Assembly (NCBI RefSeq): GCF_027000115.1 | Contig: NZ_JALTON010000031.1 | Coordinates: 1 to 54,500, forward strand | Direction: 5' to 3' | Origin: Thiohalobacter sp. | GTDB lineage: Bacteria > Pseudomonadota > Gammaproteobacteria > Thiohalobacterales > Thiohalobacteraceae | Length of the DNA stretch: 54,500 nt | Shown: in pieces, positions 1 through 9,306 of the stretch | Position numbering within the stretch: the first letter of the stretch is position 1 | Layout of the letters: the number at the start of each line of letters is the position of its first letter | Program-made: the position numbers and the translations under genes | The notes under the pieces: generated by a model | What the model was told of the DNA's origin: nothing | The model's database searches: none | The model's input: only the letters and a program-made list of their open reading frames with translations

Positions 1-976
<976 letters not shown>

Positions 977-984
977 AGTTTGTC

Positions 985-1055
985 GGTCGCTTTGAGGGCG
1001 ACCAATCCTTGCTCGATGAATTACTGTCCAGGTATTTCTGGACGCTCTTCATCGA
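985..1055 (-). other. rRNA leader hairpins next to the 16S 5' end
   Basis: Two stem-loops lie just upstream of the 16S gene: GGTCGC/GCGACC at 985-1003, and a longer one at 1013-1055 whose outer arms TCGATGAA/TTCATCGA enclose the inner arms GTCCAG/CTGGAC. Leader stems of this kind normally take part in precursor folding and processing of 16S rRNA. The pairing is seen directly; the processing role is inferred from position. Confidence 0.55.
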
Positions 1056-1103
1056 TATTTGGTTGGCATCGCAACCATCGACGTGAGCGCCCACACAAGT
1101 CAC

Positions 1104-1124
1104 CTGATCAAATTGTTAATGAGC
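1104..1124 (-). promoter_or_regulatory. rrn boxA antitermination site
   Basis: On the minus strand the leader reads GCTCATTAACAA followed by TTTGATCAG. This is very close to the E. coli rrn boxA and its downstream context (GCTCTTTAACAATTTATCAG). It lies between the promoter and the 16S gene, where Nus-factor antitermination sites are expected. Confidence 0.7.
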
Positions 1125-1148
1125 CTGCCGGGAGCTGCGCCCGACAAA

Positions 1149-1174
1149 GAAGATCTATTATGCGGTCGATCTTC
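1149..1174 (-). other. Leader inverted repeat
   Basis: GAAGATC at 1149-1155 pairs with GATCTTC at 1168-1174 in the rrn leader. It sits between the promoter and boxA, so the likely role is leader RNA folding. No U-run follows on the minus strand, so it is not called as a terminator. Confidence 0.35.
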
Positions 1175-1254
1175 TGCTTCGTCAACCCCTTGGGGGTTGG
1201 TTTCCCGACCGATCCAGCGGCCCGCCGGGCTGCGTCATCGATCAGGAGCCGCGC

Positions 1255-1310
1255 ATTATACGCAGGCCCCCGGGGCCGTCAACACCCCATGACAAAATAA
1301 TTTCAACCCG
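1255..1310 (-). promoter_or_regulatory. rRNA operon promoter with UP-like element
   Basis: Read on the minus strand, a -35 box TTGACG (1277-1282) is separated by 16 bp from a perfect -10 box TATAAT (1255-1260). A GC-rich discriminator (GCGCGGC) follows, typical of stringently controlled rRNA promoters. Upstream of -35 is an AT-rich stretch (1290-1310, AAATTATTTTGTC on the minus strand) resembling an UP element. It begins only about 30 bp from the tyrS stop, so tyrS transcripts would read into it. Confidence 0.8.
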
Positions 1311-1337
1311 CCCGCCGTGGCTCGGCACGACGAGCCT

Positions 1338-2537
1338 TCAGGCCAGGAAAACCCGGGCAAAACGGCGCTTTCCGACCTGTACCACGACCTCGGTGCCGGG
1401 GGGCAATGAGCGGCCGGTGTCGCTGACCCGCTCGCCGTCGAGGCGCACCGCGCCCTGGCGGATCATGCGCAGTCCCTCGGAGGTGCTGGACACCAGGCCG
1501 GCGGACTTGAGCAGGTTGGGCAGCGGCAGACCTTCCTCCGGGGCTTCGAGCCGAACCTCGGGCAGCTCCTCGGGCAGCACCCCCTTCTGGAAGCGGGCGA
1601 CGAATTCGGCCTGAGCTCGCTCGGCAGCGACAACATCATGGAAACGGGCAACGATCTCGCGGGCCAGCTCGAACTTGACGTCGCGGGGGTTGCGGCCCTC
1701 GGCCACGGCCCGGCGCAGGGCCTCGATCTCGGTCATGGGCCGAAAGCTGAGCAGCTCGAAGTAGCGCCACATCAGCTCGTCGGAGATCGACATCAGCTTG
1801 CCGAACATCTCCCCCGGCGGCTCGTCGATCCCGACATAGTTGCCCAGCGATTTGGACATCTTCTGCACACCGTCCAGGCCCTCGAGGATGGGCATCATCA
1901 GCACCACCTGTTGCGGCTGGCCGTACTGGCGCTGCAGCTCGCGGCCCACCAGCAGGTTGAACTTCTGGTCGGTGCCGCCCAGCTCGACATCGGCCTTGAG
2001 AGCCACCGAGTCGTAGCCCTGGATCAGCGGATAGAGAAACTCGTGGATGGCGATGGGCTGGCCGCTTCGGTAGCGCTTGTCGAAGTCCTCGCGTTCCAGC
2101 ATCCGCGCCACCGTGTGACGGGCCGCCAGCTGGATCAGGTCGGCGGCGTCCATCTCGTTCATCCAGCTGGAATTGAACACCACCAGGGTCTTCTCGGGAT
2201 CGAGGATCTTGAAGATCTGCTGCTCGTAGCTGCGGGCGTTCTCCAGCACCTCGTCGCGGGTGAGCGGCGGGCGGGTGGCGCTCTTGCCGGTGGGGTCGCC
2301 GATCATGCCGGTGAAATCGCCGATCAGGAACAGCACCTCGTGCCCGAGGTCCTGGAACTGGCGCAGCTTGTTGATCAGCACCGTATGCCCCAGATGCAGG
2401 TCGGGTGCCGTGGGATCGAATCCCGCCTTGATTCGCAGCGGCCTGTTTTCCTTCAACTTTTCGAGAAGCTCCGATTCGACCAGGATCTCCGCCGCACCGC
2501 GACGGATCTGTTCGAGCGCCTGTTCCGGTGTTGCCAC
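1338..2537 (-). CDS. tyrS: Tyrosyl-tRNA synthetase
   Basis: Charges tRNA-Tyr with tyrosine in the cytoplasm. The class I signature HLGH is at residues 48-51, KMSKS at 226-230, and an S4-like RNA-binding tail occupies about the last 65 residues. At 399 aa it matches the roughly 400 aa TyrZ-like bacterial form. I chose the GTG at 2537 because it has AGGGAG seven bases upstream. An in-frame ATG at 2594 would add 19 residues but lacks a clear ribosome site. In Pseudomonas the same gene also lies between an rRNA operon and an M23 peptidase/anmK pair, so this is an old conserved neighbourhood. Confidence 0.95.
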   Translation of the reverse strand: MATPEQALEQIRRGAAEILVESELLEKLKENRPLRIKAGFDPTAPDLHLGHTVLINKLRQFQDLGHEVLFLIGDFTGMIGDPTGKSATRPPLTRDEVLENARSYEQQIFKILDPEKTLVVFNSSWMNEMDAADLIQLAARHTVARMLEREDFDKRYRSGQPIAIHEFLYPLIQGYDSVALKADVELGGTDQKFNLLVGRELQRQYGQPQQVVLMMPILEGLDGVQKMSKSLGNYVGIDEPPGEMFGKLMSISDELMWRYFELLSFRPMTEIEALRRAVAEGRNPRDVKFELAREIVARFHDVVAAERAQAEFVARFQKGVLPEELPEVRLEAPEEGLPLPNLLKSAGLVSSTSEGLRMIRQGAVRLDGERVSDTGRSLPPGTEVVVQVGKRRFARVFLA

Positions 2538-2626
2538 TGACTGACTCCCTGGAATAACTGGTTGCTGGGTGCGTCGCCGAAGAAAAAGGCGCACAGGTTA
2601 ACATATCCCGCGCCTGCGCCCGGCTA

Positions 2627-2882
2627 GCCCGCATATTGCGCCAGGGTCTGCGGATGATGGCGGATTTGCAGCCGGGTTCGGGGAGGGCTGGAGCGCAAGC
2701 CGTAGCCGTCGCTACGGCTTGCGTGAAGCGCCCCCGAGGCCGAGCGAAAATCCGCCAGGGCCGCAGCAGGATGCGGGCGGGCACAAATCGTACTCCGGGC
2801 CATGGGCAAGAAACCCGGTTCATTGCCCGCCAGGACAACAGGTTGCCTGCCGCCCGCTTCCGACCTGGTGCAATATGCGGGC
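2627..2882. repeat. MITE-like repeat, copy 1 (long form)
   Basis: This 256 bp element has 19 bp terminal inverted repeats. The left end is GCCCGCATATTGCGCCAGG; the right end is the complement of GCCCGCATATTGCACCAGG, with one mismatch. Outside, CTA and TAG extend the symmetry to 22 bp. Module A (2659-2756) folds into a long hairpin with GGCGGATTT/AAATCCGCC outside and CGCAAGCCGTAGC/GCTACGGCTTGCG at the tip. Module B follows, with GGCGGGCA/TGCCCGCC arms enclosing CCGGG/CCCGG. It fills the tyrS-mepM divergent intergenic region. No transposase is present, so it would have to be moved in trans, if it is mobile. Confidence 0.8.
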
Positions 2883-2984
2883 TAGACTGGGAGACCCGGT
2901 CCGCAGCTCGGTTGATTCCTGTGGCACGGAAGCTGCAGATAATTCTCAGGCCGGCCGACAACCTGACTGAAGGCCGGCAAGCTA

Positions 2985-3013
2985 TTGACTGCCGGTGCCA
3001 TGGCCGCTACTGT
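2985..3013 (+). promoter_or_regulatory. Putative sigma-70 promoter of the M23 peptidase gene
   Basis: TTGACT (2985-2990) and TACTGT (3008-3013) are separated by 17 bp. They would start a transcript near 3020, about 20 bases before the GTG at 3042. This arrangement argues against the longer ATG start at 2985, which lies inside the -35 box. Confidence 0.5.
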
Positions 3014-3041
3014 TCGGCCCGGAGAAACACAAGGAATTTCC

Positions 3042-4562
3042 GTGACCTATTCGTCGCAAGTGCGCATGGACTACAAGTCGCTGCTGGAACCCGCGCGGCG
3101 ACGGAAATTCGCCTCGCTCCACTGGTGGGCGCTGGGGCTTGCAGCCATCGGCGGGGCCGCCCTGTTCGTGGCCGGCCCCGAGGAGGCCACCGCTCACCGC
3201 GAGGCCGCGCTCCGAGGCGGAGAACAGGCCGTCACCCTGCCGTTGCCGGACATCACGGCCACTGCGGGGAGTCCCAGGCCAATACAGACCCCGCGCACCG
3301 CGAAGCTGAGCCTGCCGCACCCCGCGAGCTCCGAGCCGACACGGCCATCGGCAGCGGCACCCGCATCCGTTCCGAATCCGCCGGCCGTCGAGATCGATCC
3401 CGCCGTGGACGTGGCAGTCAGCACGCCGCATGCGCCAGGCGCCGAACCGGCAGGGCGCTGGGAAACCACCACCGTCCGCCCGGGCGACAGCCTGGCCCGC
3501 ATCTTTTCGCGCATGAAGCTCAGCGCCCGGGAGCTGCATGACATCATGGCGCTCGGTGAACCCGTCGCCAGCCTGAAGAAGATCCACCCGGGCGAGACCC
3601 TGCGTTTCCGCATCGGCGACGACGGCCGGCTGCTGGCGTTGCAGTACGACAAGAACCGGCTGCATGGCCTGATCGTGGAGCGCGGCGACGAAGGTTTCAG
3701 CGCCAGGGAGATCGCCCGCCAGCCGGAACGCGAGACGGCCTACGCCTCGGCCACCATCGACAGCTCGCTGTTCGTCGCCGCGCAACGGGCCGGCCTCAGC
3801 GACAACCTCACCATGGAACTGGCCAACATCTTCGGCTGGGACATCGACTTCGCCCTGGACATCCGCAAGGGCGACCGTTTCACCGTGCTGTACGAGAACC
3901 TCAATCTCGATGGCGAGCGCATCGGCCAGGGCGACATCCTTGCCGCCGAGTTCGTCAACCAGGGCCGCGTCTATCGCGCCGTACGCTACACCGATGCCAG
4001 CGGCCGCACGGACTACTACACCCCCGAGGGCCGCAGCATGCGCAAGGCCTTCCTGCGCACGCCGGTGGCCTTCTCCCGCATCAGCTCGCGCTTCAGCCTG
4101 GGGCGCAGGCATCCCATCCTGAACCGCATCCGCGCCCACAAGGGTGTCGATTACGCCGCGTCCTACGGCACGCCGATCAAGGCCACCGGCGACGGCAAGG
4201 TGGTCTTCCGCGGCACCAAGGGTGGCTATGGCCGCACCGTCATCCTCGCCCACGGCAGCCGCTACAGCACCCTGTATGCGCACATGTCGCGCATCGCCCG
4301 GGGCATCCGCAACGGCAGCCGGGTGAAGCAGGGCCAGGTCATCGGCTACATCGGCCAGTCCGGCCTGGCTACCGGGCCGCACCTGCACTACGAATTCCGC
4401 ATCAACGGTGTGCACCGCAATCCGCTGACGGTGAAGCTGCCGGCCGCGGCGCCCATCGACAAGCGCTACGCCGCGGACTTCAAACGCAAGTCCGCGACCC
4501 TGCTGGCCCAACTCGAACTGGTCCGCGAACGCGAGACCCAGGTCGCCCTGAACGGCAACTGA
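3042..4562 (+). CDS. mepM: OapA-type M23 murein DD-endopeptidase
   Basis: Predicted to cleave peptidoglycan crosslinks in the periplasm during wall expansion, like E. coli MepM. The order along 506 aa is: basic N-terminus, one membrane anchor (about residues 26-45, HWWALGLAAIGGAALF), a low-complexity Pro/Ala linker, an OapA/LysM-like domain (VRPGDSLARIF, about 145-220), then the M23 catalytic domain. The zinc signature is visible as HKGVD (H366, D370) and HLH (447-449). The GTG start is preceded by AAGGAA at suitable spacing and by a plausible promoter. The next gene, anmK, starts 26 bases downstream, which links wall cleavage to recycling of the sugar products. Confidence 0.9.
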   Translation: MTYSSQVRMDYKSLLEPARRRKFASLHWWALGLAAIGGAALFVAGPEEATAHREAALRGGEQAVTLPLPDITATAGSPRPIQTPRTAKLSLPHPASSEPTRPSAAAPASVPNPPAVEIDPAVDVAVSTPHAPGAEPAGRWETTTVRPGDSLARIFSRMKLSARELHDIMALGEPVASLKKIHPGETLRFRIGDDGRLLALQYDKNRLHGLIVERGDEGFSAREIARQPERETAYASATIDSSLFVAAQRAGLSDNLTMELANIFGWDIDFALDIRKGDRFTVLYENLNLDGERIGQGDILAAEFVNQGRVYRAVRYTDASGRTDYYTPEGRSMRKAFLRTPVAFSRISSRFSLGRRHPILNRIRAHKGVDYAASYGTPIKATGDGKVVFRGTKGGYGRTVILAHGSRYSTLYAHMSRIARGIRNGSRVKQGQVIGYIGQSGLATGPHLHYEFRINGVHRNPLTVKLPAAAPIDKRYAADFKRKSATLLAQLELVRERETQVALNGN

Positions 4563-4588
4563 ACCGGCCCCGAAGGCTCCCCCGACCC

Positions 4589-5698
4589 ATGACGGAGCCC
4601 ACCCTGTTCATCGGCCTCATGTCCGGCACCAGCCTGGACGCGATCGACGCCGTCGTGGTCGACTTCACCGATGACCGGCCGCGTCTGCTGGCGGCGGTCG
4701 CTCACCCGCTCGATGCCGACCTGCGCTCCCGCCTGCTGACCGCGCTCGCCTCCGACTGCACCGACCTCGACACCCTGGGCCGGCTGGATGCCGAACTGGG
4801 CGAGCGCTTCGCAGCCGCCGCAATCGCTGTCCGCGAGGCCGCGGGTCTCACGGCGGACGCAATCGCCGCCATCGGCAGCCATGGCCAGACACTGCGCCAT
4901 CGCCCGGACCTGCAACCCGCCTTCAGCTTGCAGATCGGCGACCCGGCCCGCATCGCCGAGCGTACCGGGATCACCACCGTCGCCGACTTCCGTCGCCGCG
5001 ATGTCGCCGCCGGTGGTCAGGGTGCGCCGCTGGTGCCCGCCTTCCACGCCGCCCTGTTTCGCGCACCGGACGAGGACCGCGCCGTACTCAACATCGGCGG
5101 CATGGCCAATCTCACCCTGCTGCCCGGCGACCCTGCGGCACCGGTCACCGGCTTCGACACCGGGCCGGGCAACGTGCTGCTGGACGGCTGGATCCGCAAA
5201 TGCCGCGGCGAGGCCTTCGACCGCGACGGTGCCTGGGCGGCGGGCGGGCGCGTGGACGAAACCCTGCTGGCCCGGCTGCTGGAGGACCCCTGGTTTCGGA
5301 GGCCACCACCCAAGAGCACCGGCCGCGAACACTTCGACCTCGAGTGGGTGAAGCAGCGACTGCCCGCCGGCATCGCACCTGCGGACGCGCAGGCCACACT
5401 GGCGGAACTGACCGCGCGCAGTATCGCCGATGCGATCCAACAGTGGGGCAGCGGCTGCCATCGCCTGCTGGTCTGCGGAGGCGGCGCGCGCAACGGCGAC
5501 CTGCTGCGGCGCCTGCAACACCGGCTCCCGGAAACCGCCGTGGAACCGACCGACGCGCATGGCCTGCCTGCGGAATGGGTCGAAGCGGTGGCCTTTGCCT
5601 GGCTGGCACGGGAAACCCTGGCTGGCCGCCCCGGTAATCTGCCCGGCGTCACCGGTGCCGCAGGCCCGCGGACCCTGGGCGCGATCTATCCGCGCTGA
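4589..5698 (+). CDS. anmK: Anhydro-N-acetylmuramic acid kinase
   Basis: Phosphorylates and opens 1,6-anhydro-MurNAc released from murein, giving MurNAc-6-phosphate for recycling. The hallmark GLMSGTSLDAID lies at residues 9-20, and further kinase-fold motifs are seen (GSHGQT, FDTGPGN, CGGGARN). At 369 aa it has the normal family length. It lies 26 bp after the M23 endopeptidase gene, so the two are probably cotranscribed. AmpD and AmpE, other murein-recycling functions, are encoded about 27 kb away in this window. Confidence 0.96.
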   Translation: MTEPTLFIGLMSGTSLDAIDAVVVDFTDDRPRLLAAVAHPLDADLRSRLLTALASDCTDLDTLGRLDAELGERFAAAAIAVREAAGLTADAIAAIGSHGQTLRHRPDLQPAFSLQIGDPARIAERTGITTVADFRRRDVAAGGQGAPLVPAFHAALFRAPDEDRAVLNIGGMANLTLLPGDPAAPVTGFDTGPGNVLLDGWIRKCRGEAFDRDGAWAAGGRVDETLLARLLEDPWFRRPPPKSTGREHFDLEWVKQRLPAGIAPADAQATLAELTARSIADAIQQWGSGCHRLLVCGGGARNGDLLRRLQHRLPETAVEPTDAHGLPAEWVEAVAFAWLARETLAGRPGNLPGVTGAAGPRTLGAIYPR

Positions 5699-5705
5699 GT
5701 GGCGC

Positions 5706-7151
5706 TCAGCCCTTCCAGAAGGTGGGTGTGAACAGCACCACCACGGTCATGATCTCCAGCCGCCCGAGCAGCATGCCGGCACTCAGCATCCACTTGGAGG
5801 CGTCGGGCAGGCTGGCAAAGTTGCCGGTCGGACCCACCACATCACCCAGCCCGGGGCCGACGTTGGTCACCGACGTGACCGCAGCGGTGAGGCTGGTGAC
5901 GAAATCCAGCCCCTGCATGGCCAGGCCCAGCGCCAGCAGACCGATGGTCAACCCGAAGAAGAAGGAAAAGGCGACGATGGAACGGATGACGTCGTCACCG
6001 ATCTCGCGGCCGTTGTACCGCTCGCGAATCACCGCCGTCGGATGCACCAGCCGGTGCAACTGCGCGCGCAGCAGCATCCAGGCGACCTGGAAGCGGAACA
6101 CCTTGATCGAGCCCGTGGTCGAGCCGGAGCAGGCGCCGACGAACATGAGATAGAAAAACACCACTGCCGCGAACGGCCCCCAGCTCTGATAGTCATGGGA
6201 GACGTAGCCCGTGGTGGTGATCACCGACACCACGTTGAACACCACGCGCGTCGCTATCACACCCAGTCCCTCGTCGCCGCGCAGCCAAAGCCAGGCAATC
6301 AACACCAGGCTGATGAAGGCCACGAAGCCCAGGAAGCCGCGCACCTGCGCGTCCCGCCACAGCAGCCCCGGCCGGCCACGCAGGGCATGAATGTAGAGGG
6401 TGAAGGGCAGCCCCCCCAGCAGCATGAACAGCACGCTGACCCAGTGAATGGCCGGTTGCGGGAAATGCCCCATGGAATCGTCATAGGTCGAGTAACCACC
6501 GGTGGAGATGGTGGTCATGATGTGGTTCAGGGCATCGAAGTCGTCCATGCCCGCCATCCGGTAGGCGAGAAAGCCCAGCACGGTCAGGCCGAGATAGATG
6601 GCTGCAATGGCGCGCGCCACGCTGGCAAAGCGCGGAAAGGCCTTTTCCGACCAGTCCGATGACTCGGACTGGAACAGCCGCATGCCGCCGACCCTGAGAA
6701 AGGGCAGGATGGCAACGCCCATGACGATGAAACCGATGCCCCCGGCCCATTGCAGCAGGGAGCGCCACAGCAGGATACCGCTGGCATGATGCTCCAGACC
6801 ACTGAGCACCGTGGCGCCGGTGGTGGTAATGCCGGACATGGTCTCGAAGAAGGCATCGGTAAAACCGATGTGCTCGACAAACATCAGCGGCAACGCGGCA
6901 AAGGCGCTCACCGAACACCAGACCAGGGTGGTCAGGACAAAGGCCTGGCGGGTGCTGAGGGAAAACTCGGACTGGCGGTTGAACACCACAGCAACGGCGC
7001 CGCAAAAGGCCGTGACGGCGGCAGCCAGCATGAAGGCGTTCCAGTGCCCTTCCTGGCGCAGCATCATCAGCAGCGCGGGTACCAGCATGAGCACGCCGAG
7101 CGCCACCAGGAACAGGCCAACGATGAACAGCAGCGGCCGCAACTGGATCAT
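5706..7151 (-). CDS. trkH: Trk system potassium uptake protein
   Basis: Integral inner-membrane channel/transporter for K+, normally gated by the cytoplasmic TrkA. The 481 aa protein holds four pore-loop repeats with selectivity-filter-like motifs: TTTGA (about 109-113), STGGYS, TTTGY and SVTNVGPG. It is converging on anmK (8 bp between stops) and lies 18 bp downstream of gltA on the same strand, so a gltA-trkH transcript is likely. The trkH and gltA genes appear inserted between two groups (tyrS-mepM-anmK and argC-erpA) that are adjacent in Pseudomonas. Confidence 0.95.
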   Translation of the reverse strand: MIQLRPLLFIVGLFLVALGVLMLVPALLMMLRQEGHWNAFMLAAAVTAFCGAVAVVFNRQSEFSLSTRQAFVLTTLVWCSVSAFAALPLMFVEHIGFTDAFFETMSGITTTGATVLSGLEHHASGILLWRSLLQWAGGIGFIVMGVAILPFLRVGGMRLFQSESSDWSEKAFPRFASVARAIAAIYLGLTVLGFLAYRMAGMDDFDALNHIMTTISTGGYSTYDDSMGHFPQPAIHWVSVLFMLLGGLPFTLYIHALRGRPGLLWRDAQVRGFLGFVAFISLVLIAWLWLRGDEGLGVIATRVVFNVVSVITTTGYVSHDYQSWGPFAAVVFFYLMFVGACSGSTTGSIKVFRFQVAWMLLRAQLHRLVHPTAVIRERYNGREIGDDVIRSIVAFSFFFGLTIGLLALGLAMQGLDFVTSLTAAVTSVTNVGPGLGDVVGPTGNFASLPDASKWMLSAGMLLGRLEIMTVVVLFTPTFWKG

Positions 7152-7169
7152 GCCGGTACCGCCTGCCGT

Positions 7170-8327
7170 TCAGCGCTGATCGATCGGCACGTAGTCGCGT
7201 TCCTGTTCGCCGGTATAGACCTGGGTGGGACGGAAGATGCGGTTGTCCTTGAGTTGCTCGCGCCAGTGCGCCAGCCAGCCGGCACAGCGGGCCACGGCAA
7301 AGATGGAAGTGAACTGGTCCTCGGGGATACCCATTTGCAGATACAGCAGCCCGGAGTAGAAATCGACATTGGGGTACACGCCCTTGGCGCCGAGACGCTG
7401 CTCCGCGGCCTTCTCCAGCGCCAGCGCGATCTCGAACAGGGGCGTGACCTCGCCGCCGCGCTTTTCCATCAGCTCCATCATCATGTTTTGCAGGATGGTG
7501 GCGCGCGGATCCTTGACCTTGTACTCGCGATGGCCAAAACCCCAGATCTTGCGCTTGTGCTCCAGCTGCTCGTCCAGCCAGGCCTCGACGCGATCCGGCG
7601 AGCCGATCTCACGCAGCATCTGCACCACCTTCTGGTTGGCGCCGCCGTGCAGGGGGCCTGCGAGGGTACCGACCGCAGCGGCAATCACCAGGTAGGGGCT
7701 GGCCAGGGTGGAACCGGCGACCAGCGCGGCAAAGGTGGAGGCATTGATGGTGTGCTCGGCATGCAGTATCAGGCAGGCATCCATGATCCGTGCATAGTCG
7801 GGGTCCGGATCCTCGCCATTGAACATGTACAGCAGGTTCTCGGCGTAGGTCAGATCCCTGCGCGGTTCGATCGGGTCGTAGCCGTTGCGCAGGTGTTCCC
7901 ACATGGCCACGATGGTGGCCATGCGGGCGAGGATCTTCACCGACATGTTGTGCACGTAGTTGAGATCCTCGCAGACATCACTGCCGGTCAGGCACTCGTC
8001 GCCGGGATAGAACATGGACAGGGCCGCGATCGCACTCTGCAGCATTTCCATCGGATGCCCGGTCTCGGGGAGGTACTTCATCATTTCCCGGATGTTGTAC
8101 TTGACCCGCCGGTTGTCGCGAAGCTGATGATCGAATTCCGTCAGTTCCTTGCGGGTAGGCAAGCGTCCGTCCAGCAGCAGCATGGCCGTTTCCTCGAAGC
8201 TGCTGCAGCGGGCCAGATCGGCGATGCGATAACCGCGATAGGTCAGGATGCCGCGCTTGCCGTCGAGATCGGAAATGTTCGACTTGGTGGCGGGAACGCC
8301 TTCGAGACCCGGCAGGTATTCGCTCAT
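7170..8327 (-). CDS. gltA: Citrate synthase
   Basis: Condenses acetyl-CoA and oxaloacetate to citrate, the first TCA step. The catalytic triad positions are recognisable: H227 (GPLHGGA), H266 (GFGHREY) and D322 (NVDFYSG), with the substrate-binding AEH at 190-192. At 385 aa with the opening SNISDLDGKRGILTYRGY it resembles the shorter dimeric citrate/2-methylcitrate synthase group rather than the roughly 430 aa NADH-regulated E. coli hexamer. No propionate genes are nearby, so citrate synthase is the preferred reading, but methylcitrate synthase activity cannot be excluded. Confidence 0.92.
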   Translation of the reverse strand: MSEYLPGLEGVPATKSNISDLDGKRGILTYRGYRIADLARCSSFEETAMLLLDGRLPTRKELTEFDHQLRDNRRVKYNIREMMKYLPETGHPMEMLQSAIAALSMFYPGDECLTGSDVCEDLNYVHNMSVKILARMATIVAMWEHLRNGYDPIEPRRDLTYAENLLYMFNGEDPDPDYARIMDACLILHAEHTINASTFAALVAGSTLASPYLVIAAAVGTLAGPLHGGANQKVVQMLREIGSPDRVEAWLDEQLEHKRKIWGFGHREYKVKDPRATILQNMMMELMEKRGGEVTPLFEIALALEKAAEQRLGAKGVYPNVDFYSGLLYLQMGIPEDQFTSIFAVARCAGWLAHWREQLKDNRIFRPTQVYTGEQERDYVPIDQR

Positions 8328-8382
8328 GGTGCATCCTCACGCAAGTGGACGGGCAGGCGCAAAGCATAGCAAAGCGGGACCC

Positions 8383-8415
8383 GGAAAAGGAAAAGGGGGC
8401 GCCAGGCGCCCCCTT
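8383..8415 (-). terminator. Intrinsic terminator of the argC-erpA operon
   Basis: AAGGGGGCGC (8393-8402) pairs with GCGCCCCCTT (8406-8415) around a three-base loop. Reading leftwards, the stem is followed by TTTTCCTTTTCC. It lies between the erpA stop and the gltA start, so it separates the two transcription units. Confidence 0.75.
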
Positions 8416-8433
8416 GATCCGTGATGCAGCGAC

Positions 8434-8790
8434 TCAGGCCGAGAAGGAGGAACCGCAGCCGCAGGTCGTGGTCGCGTTGGGATTGCGGATCACGAATTGC
8501 GCACCCTCGAGATCTTCCTTGTAGTCGATCTCGGCGCCGACCAGATACTGGAAGCTCATGGGATCGACCAGCAGGGTCACGCCGCACTGCTCGACGGTGG
8601 TATCACCCTCGTTGATGTCCTCGTCGAAGGTAAAGCCGTACTGGAAGCCCGAGCAGCCGCCGCCGGTGATGAACACGCGCAGCTTGAGGTTGGGGTTGTC
8701 TTCCTCCTCGATCAGACTCTTGACCTTGAGGGCCGCCGCCTCGGTAAAGATCAACGGCGATTCGGTTTCGGTCGCAGCGGTTTCGCTCAT
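8434..8790 (-). CDS. erpA: Iron-sulfur cluster insertion protein ErpA
   Basis: A-type carrier that delivers Fe-S clusters to apoproteins, including isoprenoid enzymes in E. coli. The three conserved cysteines are seen at C46 (GGGCSGFQY), C110 and C112 (CGCGSSF). I chose the ATG at 8790, giving 118 aa, because GGAGAA precedes it; a TTG/ATG extension upstream adds only six non-conserved residues. It is the last gene of a four-gene leftward operon (argC, DUF6776, bactofilin, erpA) and is followed by a strong terminator. Confidence 0.95.
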   Translation of the reverse strand: MSETAATETESPLIFTEAAALKVKSLIEEEDNPNLKLRVFITGGGCSGFQYGFTFDEDINEGDTTVEQCGVTLLVDPMSFQYLVGAEIDYKEDLEGAQFVIRNPNATTTCGCGSSFSA

Positions 8791-8859
8791 TTCAGTTCTC
8801 CACAGCAAGTGCCGGATGGTTCGGAAATGGCAAAATTATCCTTTTTCCGAGTACGGCAG

Positions 8860-9285
8860 TCAAGAATTCCGGGTGGCCAAGCCATCCTCGCCGGCCTCGT
8901 CGATGCGGGTCACCGGTGCCGGCTCGCGGGTTCCGCGATGCACCAGGTTGCCATTGACCTCGGCCCCCATGGCCATCTCGATCAGGCTGTAATAGACATT
9001 GCCGGTCACCCGTGCCTGCGCCGCCAGCTCGACCCGCTCGGCGGCATGGACATCCCCGATGACGGTGCCGTTGAGCATCAGGGTGGGCACCTGCACCTCA
9101 CCCTCGATACGACCATGTTCGCTGACCATCAGCAGGGCGTCGCCGCCCTCCGCGATCACGTTGCCCTTGATGGTCCCATCCACATGCAGGCCGCCGCTGA
9201 AGCGGATGTCGCCCTCGATCACCGTCTGCTGCCCGATCAGCGTATCGATGCGCGCCGGGCTCTTCCTGAGCTTGATTCCGAACAT
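8860..9285 (-). CDS. Bactofilin family cytoskeletal protein
   Basis: Bactofilins polymerise without nucleotide into filaments used for cell shape, stalks, polarity or wall-enzyme placement. This 141 aa protein has the central right-handed beta-helix built from Val/Ile/Gly repeats (about residues 15-110; for example VIEGDIRF, VDGTIKGNV, RIEGEVQVP, VIGDVHA, VTGNVYY) with short polar tails. It lies 69 bp before erpA and 21 bp after the DUF6776 gene, which has a membrane helix and coiled coil. That co-occurrence is conserved in Pseudomonas and suggests a shared envelope role. Confidence 0.92.
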   Translation of the reverse strand: MFGIKLRKSPARIDTLIGQQTVIEGDIRFSGGLHVDGTIKGNVIAEGGDALLMVSEHGRIEGEVQVPTLMLNGTVIGDVHAAERVELAAQARVTGNVYYSLIEMAMGAEVNGNLVHRGTREPAPVTRIDEAGEDGLATRNS

Positions 9286-9306
9286 GGCACTGTCTCCCTG
9301 GCTGCC

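Noticed and set aside
1638-2540. 300 aa plus-strand frame antisense to tyrS
   Set aside because: The sense strand encodes a complete tyrosyl-tRNA synthetase with all motifs; the antisense product has no recognisable domain.
2627-2882. Small open frames inside MITE-like copies
   Set aside because: Several frames are open across copies 1 and 4, but they have no consistent start or ribosome site and differ by indels between copies. They look like by-products of GC-rich hairpins.
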